Assembly (NCBI GenBank): GCA_021154985.1 | Contig: JAJNQE010000037.1 | Coordinates: 1 to 15,652 of the forward strand | DNA from: Hydrogenophaga sp. | GTDB taxonomy: Bacteria > Pseudomonadota > Gammaproteobacteria > Burkholderiales > Burkholderiaceae_C | Reading direction: 5' to 3' | Length of the DNA stretch: 15,652 nucleotides | Shown: in pieces, positions 1 through 7,868 of the stretch | Layout of the letters: every line of letters begins with the position of its first letter | Position numbering within the stretch: position 1 is the first letter of the stretch | Made by a program: the position numbers and the translations under genes | Notes under the pieces: model-generated | Database searches by the model: none | What the model was told of the DNA's origin: nothing | The model's input: the letters and a program-made list of their open reading frames with translations, nothing else

Positions 1-1
1 C

Positions 2-1875
<1,874 letters not shown>

Positions 1876-1879
<4 letters not shown>

Positions 1880-2298
1880 CGCTGCTCGTCCAGCGAGGGC
1901 GCCGCCTCAGGGGCCAGCGATTCCAGCGTCTGCACCACGTCGCGGATCTTGAACGGCGTGAGCAACAAGCGCCGCACTTCCAGCTGCTTCAGGCGCAAGG
2001 CCAGCGGCCCGTCACAGGCCGGCGCGAGCACCACCACCGGGATGTCCGCCCGGCTGGCAAATTCACCGGCACGCAGGCGGGTGAGCAGATCCAGCGCGGC
2101 ATCGGCGTCGGCCAGCGACAGCACCAGCGCGTCCACCACCGACTCGCCCATCACCTGCGTGCCCAGCGGCACGCTGGCGGCCTGGTGCACCTGGGCCAGT
2201 TCCAGTTCACGAACGACCGAGGCCACGGTGCTGCGCACCACGGCGTCGGGCTCCACCACCAGCATCCAGTGGGTGGGCGGGTTGAGCAATTGGGTCAT
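1876..2298 (-). CDS. Receiver-like (pseudo-receiver) protein lacking the phospho-acceptor Asp
   Basis: This is a 140-residue single-domain protein with the alternating strand and helix pattern of a CheY-like receiver: MLVVEPD near residues 12-18, VDALVLSL 55-62, IPVVVLAP 86-93, LLLTPF 111-116. The signature residues are mostly gone. The phospho-acceptor position after the third strand is Ser61, the Thr/Ser after the fourth strand is Ala92, and the Lys of the usual KPF motif is Thr114. Only part of the acidic pocket (E16, D18) remains, so conventional phosphorylation is unlikely. I chose the ATG at 2298 because GGGAGG (2306-2311) lies 7 nt upstream, while longer versions run into the upstream gene. 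The ATG overlaps the stop of the GAF gene by ATGA, indicating translational coupling. Its role is unknown; binding a partner protein is an inference. It could be a very divergent receiver of another family. Confidence 0.72.
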
Positions 2299-2792
2299 GG
2301 TGCAGCCTCCCTGCGCTGCAGTTCCTCCACCACCAGAGCGCGCAAGGCGCCCAGGATGGCGAGGTCGGTGCGGTCCATCTGGCGGGGCTGCGTGTCCATG
2401 ATGCACAGCGTGCCCACGGCGTGCCCGCCGGGCAGGCTCAACGGCGCGCCTGCGTAAAAGCGGACATGCGGCTCACCTGTGACGAGCGGGTTGTCGGCAA
2501 AGCGCGGATCCAGCGCGGTGTCGGGCACCACCATGGTGGCGGGCGACAGGATCACGTGGCCGCAGAACGACTCGTCGCGCCCAGTCTCGCAAATCGCCAA
2601 ACCCACCTGCGCCTTGAACCACTGGCGGTCTTCGTCGACCAGCGAGACCATGGCCATGGGCACGTCGAATTCGGCGGCAGCAAAACCCGCGATGCGGTCA
2701 AACCGCTCTTCGGGCGGGGTGTCGAGCAGCAGCAAGGCCCGCAGGGCGTGCAGCCGTTCAACTTCATTGCCCGGTCGGGGCGCTTTCATCAT
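2295..2792 (-). CDS. GAF domain-containing protein (soluble sensor)
   Basis: This 165-residue cytoplasmic protein consists almost entirely of one GAF domain. It carries the typical N-terminal signature of the group often fused to diguanylate cyclases or kinases: NEVERLHALRALLLLDTPPE, then ERFDRI, VSLVDEDRQWFK, RDESFCGHVI, VVPDTALDPRFADNP, VRFYAGAPL and GTLCIMD. GAF domains bind small ligands or haem and usually pass the signal to an attached output domain, but none is fused here. The next gene, overlapping by ATGA, is a receiver-like protein that could be its partner (inference). The first of two adjacent Met codons is taken as start; AAGGAA (2800-2805) sits 7 nt upstream. The ligand cannot be predicted from the sequence. 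Confidence 0.88.
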   Translation of the reverse strand: MMKAPRPGNEVERLHALRALLLLDTPPEERFDRIAGFAAAEFDVPMAMVSLVDEDRQWFKAQVGLAICETGRDESFCGHVILSPATMVVPDTALDPRFADNPLVTGEPHVRFYAGAPLSLPGGHAVGTLCIMDTQPRQMDRTDLAILGALRALVVEELQRREAAP

Positions 2793-2799
2793 GGGTGGG

Positions 2800-2821
2800 T
2801 TCCTTCCGGCGTGAGGCCGGA
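2800..2821 (-). promoter_or_regulatory. Shine-Dalgarno and adjoining 6-bp hairpin before the GAF gene
   Basis: Reading the minus strand, TCCGGC and GCCGGA (2816-2821 and 2805-2810) form a six-pair stem with a five-base loop. It ends exactly where the Shine-Dalgarno AAGGAA (2800-2805) begins, seven bases before the ATG. The run TTTTTCTTACACT lies just upstream and contains a possible -10 (TACACT, 2821-2826) without a good -35. The hairpin could modulate ribosome access or be incidental in GC-rich DNA. It is not a terminator for the upstream permease gene, because no U-run follows it. Confidence 0.35.
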
Positions 2822-2877
2822 GTGTAAGAAAAAGTCGGGGGTCGGTCTGCTGCGCACCACCACGTCCCCCGGCTGCG

Positions 2878-3840
2878 TCAGGTCATCAAGGACACCGCGG
2901 CGGAGAACGTGAAGAAGGCTGCCACGGTGGTCACCAGGATGATGCGGGCAATGCGCCCATTGTCCGCGCCGAAGCGTTCGGCCAGCAGCGACACATTGCT
3001 CGCGCTCGGCAAAGCGGCCACCAGCACCATCACCGTGAGCGCCGCCGGTGTGAGCGGCACGCCGAGCTGGATCGCAGCGCTGCCGACCGCCAGCACCAGC
3101 AGCGGGTGCAGCAGCAGCTTCATCACCACCACCGGCAGAAAGTCGGCCACCGGCATCGGGTGGCTGGAGCGCATCTGCGCGCGCGCGAGCACCGCACCGA
3201 TGGTGAACAGCGCCACCGGCGACGCGGCGTCGGCCAGCAGCCACACGGTTTGCTCCACCGGCTTGGGCAAGGTGAACGCCAACGCCGACGCCACCGCGCC
3301 CAGGATGATGGACCAGGGCATGGGGTTGGCCGCCACGCCACGCAGCGCTTTCTTGCCCGCGTCCAGCATGGCCTGCCCGCCGTGGCCTTGGGCATCGTCC
3401 AGGCGCGACAGTGCAATGCACAGCGAGCTCGTGACCACCATGTCCACCAGCATGGTCACGATGACCGTGCCCGCCACCTGCGGACCCAACAAGGCCGCGA
3501 GCAAGGGCACGCCCATGAAGCCGGTGTTGGGAAACGCCGCCACCAGCGCGCCAAGCGAGGCATCGTTCCAGCGGATGCGCGCGTTCAAGGTCATGGCCAC
3601 CGTAAAAGCCACCATCACCAGCGCGCACAGCGTGTACACCCCCACCACCGACGGGTCGAGCAGCTCGGCAATCGGCGTGGTGGAACCGAAGCGGTAGAGC
3701 AGGCACGGCAACGCAAAGTACAGCACGAAGCCGTTGAGCCCCGGGATGGCATCCAGCGGCAACATGCCGCGCCGCGCCGCCACAAAACCGGCGAACACGA
3801 GCGCAAAAAACGGAAAAGTGACGAGCAGGATGTTGAGCAC
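2878..3840 (-). CDS. AEC-family transporter (auxin efflux carrier / malonate permease type)
   Basis: This is a 320-residue, very hydrophobic integral inner-membrane protein with about ten membrane segments. They are arranged as two halves separated by a polar stretch near residues 143-172 (SRLDDAQGHGG to AANPM). Family landmarks are the N-terminal FFALVFAGFVAARRGMLP, PNTGFMGVP at 104-112 in the first half, and LPSASNVSLLAERFG in the second half. Bacterial AEC proteins export or import small organic anions such as malonate or malate; the substrate here cannot be told. The start is a GTG at 3840 with only a weak upstream ribosome site. It is chosen because the first transmembrane helix begins there and nothing conserved lies upstream. 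It is read divergently from rep across 99 bases, and its stop is 85 bases before the GAF gene. Confidence 0.9.
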   Translation of the reverse strand: MLNILLVTFPFFALVFAGFVAARRGMLPLDAIPGLNGFVLYFALPCLLYRFGSTTPIAELLDPSVVGVYTLCALVMVAFTVAMTLNARIRWNDASLGALVAAFPNTGFMGVPLLAALLGPQVAGTVIVTMLVDMVVTSSLCIALSRLDDAQGHGGQAMLDAGKKALRGVAANPMPWSIILGAVASALAFTLPKPVEQTVWLLADAASPVALFTIGAVLARAQMRSSHPMPVADFLPVVVMKLLLHPLLVLAVGSAAIQLGVPLTPAALTVMVLVAALPSASNVSLLAERFGADNGRIARIILVTTVAAFFTFSAAVSLMT

Positions 3841-3890
3841 GGGGCGATTGTCTCAGGCGGGGGCACCCGCGCCGCGACACCCCCTGCCGG

Positions 3891-3896
3891 TATGAT
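3891..3896 (+). promoter_or_regulatory. Candidate -10 element for rep
   Basis: TATGAT matches the sigma-70 -10 consensus at five of six positions and stands out in very GC-rich surroundings. It lies about 44 bases before the chosen rep start, so a transcript from it would have a leader of roughly 35-40 bases. I see no convincing -35 at 16-18 bases upstream. If it is the -10, the in-frame ATG at 3892 inside it cannot be the rep start. Confidence 0.4.
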
Positions 3897-3939
3897 CCAA
3901 CGCTCTGTTTGTGCTGCGCTGCCCGCCCCTTTTGCCCCC

Positions 3940-6018
3940 ATGTCCCACGGCCTGAATCTCGCCCAACTCGAAGCCGTGAACCACCTGGGCGGACCCTGCC
4001 TGGTGTTGGCTGGCGCGGGTTCGGGCAAGACGCGGGTGATCACGCACAAGATCGGCCGCCTCATCCAGGCCGGCCTCGCGGCCGACCGCATTGCCGCCAT
4101 CACCTTCACCAACAAGGCCGCGGCCGAAATGCGCGAACGCGCCAAGCAGCTGGTGGGGCGCGATGCCAAGAAGGTGCTGGTCTGCACCTTCCACGCGCTG
4201 GGCGTGCGCCTGCTGCGCGAAGACGGCGCAGCACTGGGCTTGAAGAAGCAATTCAGCATTCTCGACACCGACGACATCACCAGCCTGCTCAAGGACTGCG
4301 GCGGCACCACCGACGCGGCCACCGCGCGCGGCTGGCAGTGGGCGATCAGCGCGCTCAAGAGCGCGGGCCTGAACGCCGCGCAAGCGCTGGCCCAGGCCAA
4401 GGACGAAAACGAGCGCGTGACCGCGATCATCATGGGCCGCTACGAAGAGCGGCTCACCGCCTACCAGAGCGTGGACTTCGACGACCTCATCTCGCTGCCC
4501 CTCAAGCTGCTCACCGAACACCTCGATGTGCGCGAGCGCTGGCAGAAGAAGATGGGCCATGTGCTGGTGGACGAGTACCAGGACACCAACGCCACGCAGT
4601 ACGAACTGCTCAAGCTGCTGGTGGGCGAGCGAGCGCGCTTCACCGCCGTGGGCGACGACGATCAGTCCATCTACGGCTGGCGCGGTGCCACGCTGGACAA
4701 CCTGAAGAAGCTGCCCGTTGACTTTCCTGAGCTCAAGGTCATCAAGCTGGAGCAAAACTACCGCTCCACCAGCGCCATCCTGCGCGCGGCCAACAACGTG
4801 ATCGGGCCCAACCCCAAGCTGTTTCCCAAGACGCTGTGGAGCGACCTTGGCGAGGGCGAGCCGGTGCGCGTGGTCGACGCCGACAACGAAGACCACGAGG
4901 CCGAACGCGCTGTGGCGCGCATCCAGAGCCTGCGCTCGAACTCGCCGCACAAGGAGTTTCGCGACTTCGCCATCCTCTACCGCGCCAACCACATGGCGCG
5001 CTCGTTCGAACAATCGCTGCGCCGCGCGCAGATTCCCTACAAGGTCTCGGGCGGGCAGAGCTTTTTTGACAAGGCGGAGATCCGCGACCTCTGCGCCTGG
5101 CTGCGCCTGCTGGTCAACAACGACGACGACCCGGCGTTCTTGCGCTCGGCCACCACGCCCAAGCGCGGCATTGGCCACACCACGCTGCAGGCGCTGGGCA
5201 GCTTTGCCACGCAGTACAAGCTGAGCTTGTTTGAAGCACTGTTTGCCAACTCGCTGGGCACCGCCCTGCCCGCGCGCGCCGTGGCCACGCTGCACGAGTT
5301 TGGTCGCGCGGTGAACGAGCTGGAGTACCGCGCCAAACACACGGTGGGTCATGAAGCCGCGCGCAGCTTCCTCACCGAATGGCTCAAGGACATTGCGTAC
5401 GAGAAGCACCTGTATGACAGCGAAGACAACGAGAAGGTGGCCGCTGCGCGCTGGACCAACGTGATGGACTTCTGCGACTGGGTCGCCGGGCGCTGCGGCG
5501 GCCAGATCGAGGACGAAGCGGGCGTGCAGGTGGAGAGCGAACGCAAGAGCCTGATGGAGGTGGTGCAGACCATCGCCCTGCTCTCGACCTTGAGCGAACG
5601 CGAGAAAGACCAGAACGTCGTGACGCTGTCCACCCTGCACGCCTCCAAAGGCCTGGAGTGGCCACACGTGATGCTGGTCGGTGTGAACGAAGGCCTGCTG
5701 CCGTTCAAGATGGACGAGGAGCCCGGCCAGAGCGATGCGCAGGCCGAGGACATGGCGCAGCGTCTGCAGGAAGAGCGCCGCCTCATGTATGTGGGCATCA
5801 CGCGCGCTCAGCGCACGCTGGCCGTGAGCTGGCTCAAACGCCGCAAGAAAGGCCGCGAAAGCATCCCGGGCCAGGCGAGTCGCTTCATCAAGGAAATGGC
5901 GCTCGACCAGGCCACCACCAAGGAAGACCCGCGCGAAAAATTGCGCGCGCTGCGCGCCGAATTCGCACAACGCGCCTCCGAACAAGCCGCACACAAAGCG
6001 GCCGACACCGCACCATGA
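3940..6018 (+). CDS. rep: ATP-dependent DNA helicase Rep (UvrD/Rep superfamily 1A)
   Basis: This 692-residue 3'-to-5' helicase helps replication forks pass protein roadblocks and supports fork restart. All family motifs are visible: Q-motif LNLAQLEAV (5-13), Walker A AGAGSGKT (24-31), motif Ia TFTNKAA, motif II VDEYQDTN from about 210, motif III GDDDQSIYGWRG from 238, motif IV KLEQNYRS, motif V TLSTLHASKGLEW and motif VI EERRLMYVGITRA (611-623). I favour Rep over UvrD because signature stretches such as GPCLVLAGAGSGKTRVIT, ARFTAVGDDDQSIY and YKVSGGQSFFDKAEI closely match the Rep proteins I know, and the length is near the family's roughly 670. The ATG at 3940 is chosen although no Shine-Dalgarno is visible; the alternative ATG at 3892 lies in a likely -10. 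The stop overlaps the next gene by ATGA. Confidence 0.95.
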   Translation: MSHGLNLAQLEAVNHLGGPCLVLAGAGSGKTRVITHKIGRLIQAGLAADRIAAITFTNKAAAEMRERAKQLVGRDAKKVLVCTFHALGVRLLREDGAALGLKKQFSILDTDDITSLLKDCGGTTDAATARGWQWAISALKSAGLNAAQALAQAKDENERVTAIIMGRYEERLTAYQSVDFDDLISLPLKLLTEHLDVRERWQKKMGHVLVDEYQDTNATQYELLKLLVGERARFTAVGDDDQSIYGWRGATLDNLKKLPVDFPELKVIKLEQNYRSTSAILRAANNVIGPNPKLFPKTLWSDLGEGEPVRVVDADNEDHEAERAVARIQSLRSNSPHKEFRDFAILYRANHMARSFEQSLRRAQIPYKVSGGQSFFDKAEIRDLCAWLRLLVNNDDDPAFLRSATTPKRGIGHTTLQALGSFATQYKLSLFEALFANSLGTALPARAVATLHEFGRAVNELEYRAKHTVGHEAARSFLTEWLKDIAYEKHLYDSEDNEKVAAARWTNVMDFCDWVAGRCGGQIEDEAGVQVESERKSLMEVVQTIALLSTLSEREKDQNVVTLSTLHASKGLEWPHVMLVGVNEGLLPFKMDEEPGQSDAQAEDMAQRLQEERRLMYVGITRAQRTLAVSWLKRRKKGRESIPGQASRFIKEMALDQATTKEDPREKLRALRAEFAQRASEQAAHKAADTAP

Positions 6019-6500
6019 CAGGTCTCCGGTATGCCGCACCCCTGACCGCAGCGCTGCTGCTGTGCAGCGCCCCACCCTCCTGGGCGCAAACACCCGCTGT
6101 GGTCTGCACGGCGCCCGCCGACATGGCGCCCGCCCAGCTCTACGGTCTGTGGCAGCTCGTGCTGTGGCCGCAGGTGGGAGGCAGCGAAACATCGCCGACC
6201 TCCACCGGCGCCCTGCTGTTCGAGCGCCACCCCGAGTACCCGGGCAGCGTGCGCGGCAACCTCAAGCGCTCTACCCACGGCAACGATCGTGAGGCCTTGG
6301 TCTCGGGCGATGTGGCCAGCGGCGAATTCAACCTGGATGAATCGGCCGATGGCGTGACCATGGACGCGGTGTGGGAGGGCAACGTGACCGCCAGCGGCTG
6401 CGGCCAGGAGCTGCGCGGCATCCGACGTCCCGCTGAAGGCCGTGCAACGGGCGATGCGGTGATGAACTTCGTGCTGAAAAAGACGCCCGGCTGGCGCTGA
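6015..6500 (+). CDS. Small exported protein of unknown function
   Basis: This 161-residue protein has a clear Sec signal peptide: positive residue R5, hydrophobic core PLTAALLLC, and likely cleavage after SWA near residue 24. The mature part is about 137 residues, rich in Gly, Thr and alternating polar and apolar stretches. Its two cysteines, C31 and C129, could form a disulfide in the periplasm. An LYGLWQLVLWP stretch near 42-52 followed by several probable beta strands recalls small lipocalin-like barrels, but that is only an impression. I do not recognise a named family. Its ATG overlaps the rep stop (ATGA) and no independent ribosome site is visible, so translation is probably coupled to rep even though the products act in different compartments. 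Confidence 0.75.
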   Translation: MTGLRYAAPLTAALLLCSAPPSWAQTPAVVCTAPADMAPAQLYGLWQLVLWPQVGGSETSPTSTGALLFERHPEYPGSVRGNLKRSTHGNDREALVSGDVASGEFNLDESADGVTMDAVWEGNVTASGCGQELRGIRRPAEGRATGDAVMNFVLKKTPGWR

Positions 6501-6513
6501 GCCCAGACGAGGA

Positions 6514-6909
6514 TCAGACCGCTTCGGTCAGCCGCACCGGCTGCTGTTCAAACCAGGTGCACAACAGCGTGGCCAACTGCTCGGGCACGTCGTTGTCAAA
6601 GCTCATCAGCGCGTCGGTCGGCTGCGCACTGGCCGCAGACTGCAACATGTCCACGACACAAGCCCGCTGCGTTTCGCTGACCTCGTCGCCCAGATGGGCA
6701 GCGAGGGCCACGAGGCACGCGTCCTGCAGCCGCTGCGACCCGAGCACCTGCCAGGCGTAGTCGATCTCGTAACGCTCCACACCCTGCTTCAAACTCTCAC
6801 CATCAAGCCTTGCCTCTTCGGCCACGTGGCGCAGGGTGCGGGTGCTGAGGGCGGGTGTGAGCCGCGCCAGCAGTTCGTCGCGATCCGTCTCGGACAAGAC
6901 ATGGGTCAT
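6514..6909 (-). CDS. Hypothetical 131-residue acidic, helix-rich protein
   Basis: I do not recognise this protein. It begins MTHVLSETDRDELLARLTPAL and is predicted by eye to be mostly amphipathic helices, acidic overall, with no signal peptide, membrane segment or metal motif. It has three cysteines (in DACLVAL, RACVVDM and TLLCTWF). The ATG at 6909 is preferred because longer in-frame versions would run backward through the terminator and into tRNA-Phe. Upstream there is only a weak ribosome site. It lies after the tRNA-Phe terminator and converges with the exported-protein gene, with 13 bases between stops. Codon use resembles that of neighbours, so I think it is a real gene. Confidence 0.65.
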   Translation of the reverse strand: MTHVLSETDRDELLARLTPALSTRTLRHVAEEARLDGESLKQGVERYEIDYAWQVLGSQRLQDACLVALAAHLGDEVSETQRACVVDMLQSAASAQPTDALMSFDNDVPEQLATLLCTWFEQQPVRLTEAV

Positions 6910-6975
6910 GGAACATCCAATCGGAGAGAGGGGCAAGCCCCGGCGGATCGGCACGATGCGGCAGACCCGGAAACG

Positions 6976-7004
6976 AAAAAGCCCATCGCGTTGGATGGGC
7001 TTTT
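6976..7004 (-). terminator. Intrinsic terminator of tRNA-Phe, possibly bidirectional
   Basis: GCCCATC (6981-6987) and GATGGGC (6994-7000) form a seven-pair stem with a six-base loop. Flanking AAAAA (6976-6980) and TTTT (7001-7004) extend it and give a U-run on both strands. On the minus strand it begins 11 bases after the tRNA CCA end, the expected place for a tRNA terminator. Confidence 0.85.
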
Positions 7005-7014
7005 GCGAGAAGTT

Positions 7015-7090
7015 TGGTGGCCTGGGACGGAATCGAACCATCGACACGCGGATTTTCAATCCGCTGCTCTACCAACTGAGCTACCGGGCC
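7015..7090 (-). tRNA. tRNA-Phe (anticodon GAA)
   Basis: The minus strand gives a full 76-base cloverleaf with an encoded CCA. The acceptor is GGCCCGG / CCAGGCC, the D-stem GCTC / GAGC, and the anticodon stem GCGGA / TCCGC with loop TTGAAAA (anticodon GAA, phenylalanine). The five-base variable loop is followed by T-stem GATGG / CCGTC with loop TTCGATT. The 5' end is at 7090 and the CCA ends at 7015. The acceptor stem contains one mismatch, C5 opposite A68; all other pairs are Watson-Crick or G-T. It is preceded by an extended -10 promoter and followed by an intrinsic terminator, so it can be made independently of the regulator gene just upstream. Confidence 0.96.
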
Positions 7091-7103
7091 TGAGAGAAGC
7101 GAG

Positions 7104-7112
7104 ATTGTAGCA
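7104..7112 (-). promoter_or_regulatory. Extended -10 promoter of tRNA-Phe
   Basis: The minus strand reads TGCTACAAT, a TGn extended -10 followed by TACAAT (five of six consensus). The expected start of transcription falls about 6-8 bases before the tRNA 5' end at 7090. No good -35 is seen at the standard spacing, which the TGn extension can compensate for. It lies between the end of the ntrX-like gene and the tRNA. Confidence 0.6.
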
Positions 7113-7145
7113 GCTTCTGCCGCTCGTTTTCCCGCGCCACAAGAC

Positions 7146-7838
7146 TCAGAGGGCGTTGCGTTTGCTCCGCGCCAGATCCACGCCAAGTTGTTTGAGTTTG
7201 CGGTAGAGGTGGGTGCGCTCCAGGCCGGTTTTTTCGGCCACGCGGGTCATGGAACCCGCCTCTTTGGCGAGGTGGTATTCGAAGTAGGCCTTCTCGAATT
7301 CGTCGCGGGTTTCGCGCAGTGGACCTTCCAGGTTGAAGGACTGCGAGGACTGCGGGCCCATGTCTGTCACCGGCTCGGGCGCAATCCCGCCGGTCATGGC
7401 CGCCTCCACCGTGAGGTCCATGGCCATGCCGGTGCTCAGGCGCAACGGCGCTGCAACGCTGCTGGTCTTGGGCGGTGTCTTGTTCAAGCCCTGGTCCACC
7501 GCCTTCAGCAGCTTGGCCATGGTGATGGGCTTCTCGAGGAAGGCGGTGGCGCCGATCCGCGTGGCTTCCACCGCGGTGTCGATGGTGGCGTGGCCGCTCA
7601 TCATGATCACCGGCATCGACAACAGGCCCGTGCTGGCCCACTCCTTGAGCAGCGTCACACCATCGGTGTCGGGCATCCAGATGTCGAGCAGCACAAGGTC
7701 GGGACGCAACTGGGCGCGCACCGCGCGGGCCTGGGCCGCGTTCTCGGCCAGCTCCACCGTGTGACCTTCGTCGTTCAGGATTTCGGACAGCAAGTCCCGG
7801 ATGCCCAGTTCGTCGTCTACAACCAGAATTGTTGCCAT
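7146..7838 (-). CDS. NtrX-like response regulator without AAA+ domain (receiver plus Fis-type HTH)
   Basis: This 230-residue cytoplasmic response regulator is presumed to be phosphorylated by the kinase encoded just upstream. Residues 1-117 form an intact receiver: acidic pocket D8/D9, phospho-acceptor D52 (LVLLDIWMPD), S81 (MMSGHA) and K103 (LEKPIT). A linker rich in Pro, Ser, Thr and Met covers about 118-170. The end, from PLRETRDEFEKAYFEYHLA to KLKQLG, is a Fis-family helix-turn-helix typical of NtrX and NtrC. The roughly 240-residue sigma-54-interacting AAA+ domain normally between them is absent, with no GAFTGA or Walker motif. It should therefore act as a sigma-70-type activator or repressor (inference). 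The spacing from the kinase stop is 30 bases. RegA/PrrA-type regulators share the architecture but are shorter; the kinase partner and the HTH sequence favour an NtrX relative. Confidence 0.88.
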   Translation of the reverse strand: MATILVVDDELGIRDLLSEILNDEGHTVELAENAAQARAVRAQLRPDLVLLDIWMPDTDGVTLLKEWASTGLLSMPVIMMSGHATIDTAVEATRIGATAFLEKPITMAKLLKAVDQGLNKTPPKTSSVAAPLRLSTGMAMDLTVEAAMTGGIAPEPVTDMGPQSSQSFNLEGPLRETRDEFEKAYFEYHLAKEAGSMTRVAEKTGLERTHLYRKLKQLGVDLARSKRNAL

Positions 7839-7868
7839 GGCGCGGTGTGTTTCCCTCGGTGCTTGTTG

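Noticed and set aside
3106..3939. Upstream extension of the rep frame over the permease gene
   Set aside because: The extra 278 codons have antisense composition and overlap the permease on the other strand. The Rep motifs begin right after the ATG at 3940.
3853..6192. Long open frame of 779 codons on the minus strand, antisense to rep
   Set aside because: Its translation is rich in His, Gln, Arg, Gly and Ala with no domain pattern, the typical product of reading GC-rich coding DNA on the opposite strand. The rep frame explains the region fully.
6517..6529. GACCG-CTT-CGGTC hairpin between the two convergent genes
   Set aside because: Only five pairs with a three-base loop, lying inside the end of the hypothetical gene and with no U-run on either strand, so it is not supported as a terminator.
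6930..6941. GGGGC-AA-GCCCC inverted repeat upstream of the hypothetical gene
   Set aside because: A two-base loop and short arms are common by chance in GC-rich DNA; no operator or terminator context is seen.
6514..7090. Possible integration site or genomic island at tRNA-Phe
   Set aside because: No integrase, no repeat of the tRNA 3' end and no shift in composition were found nearby.
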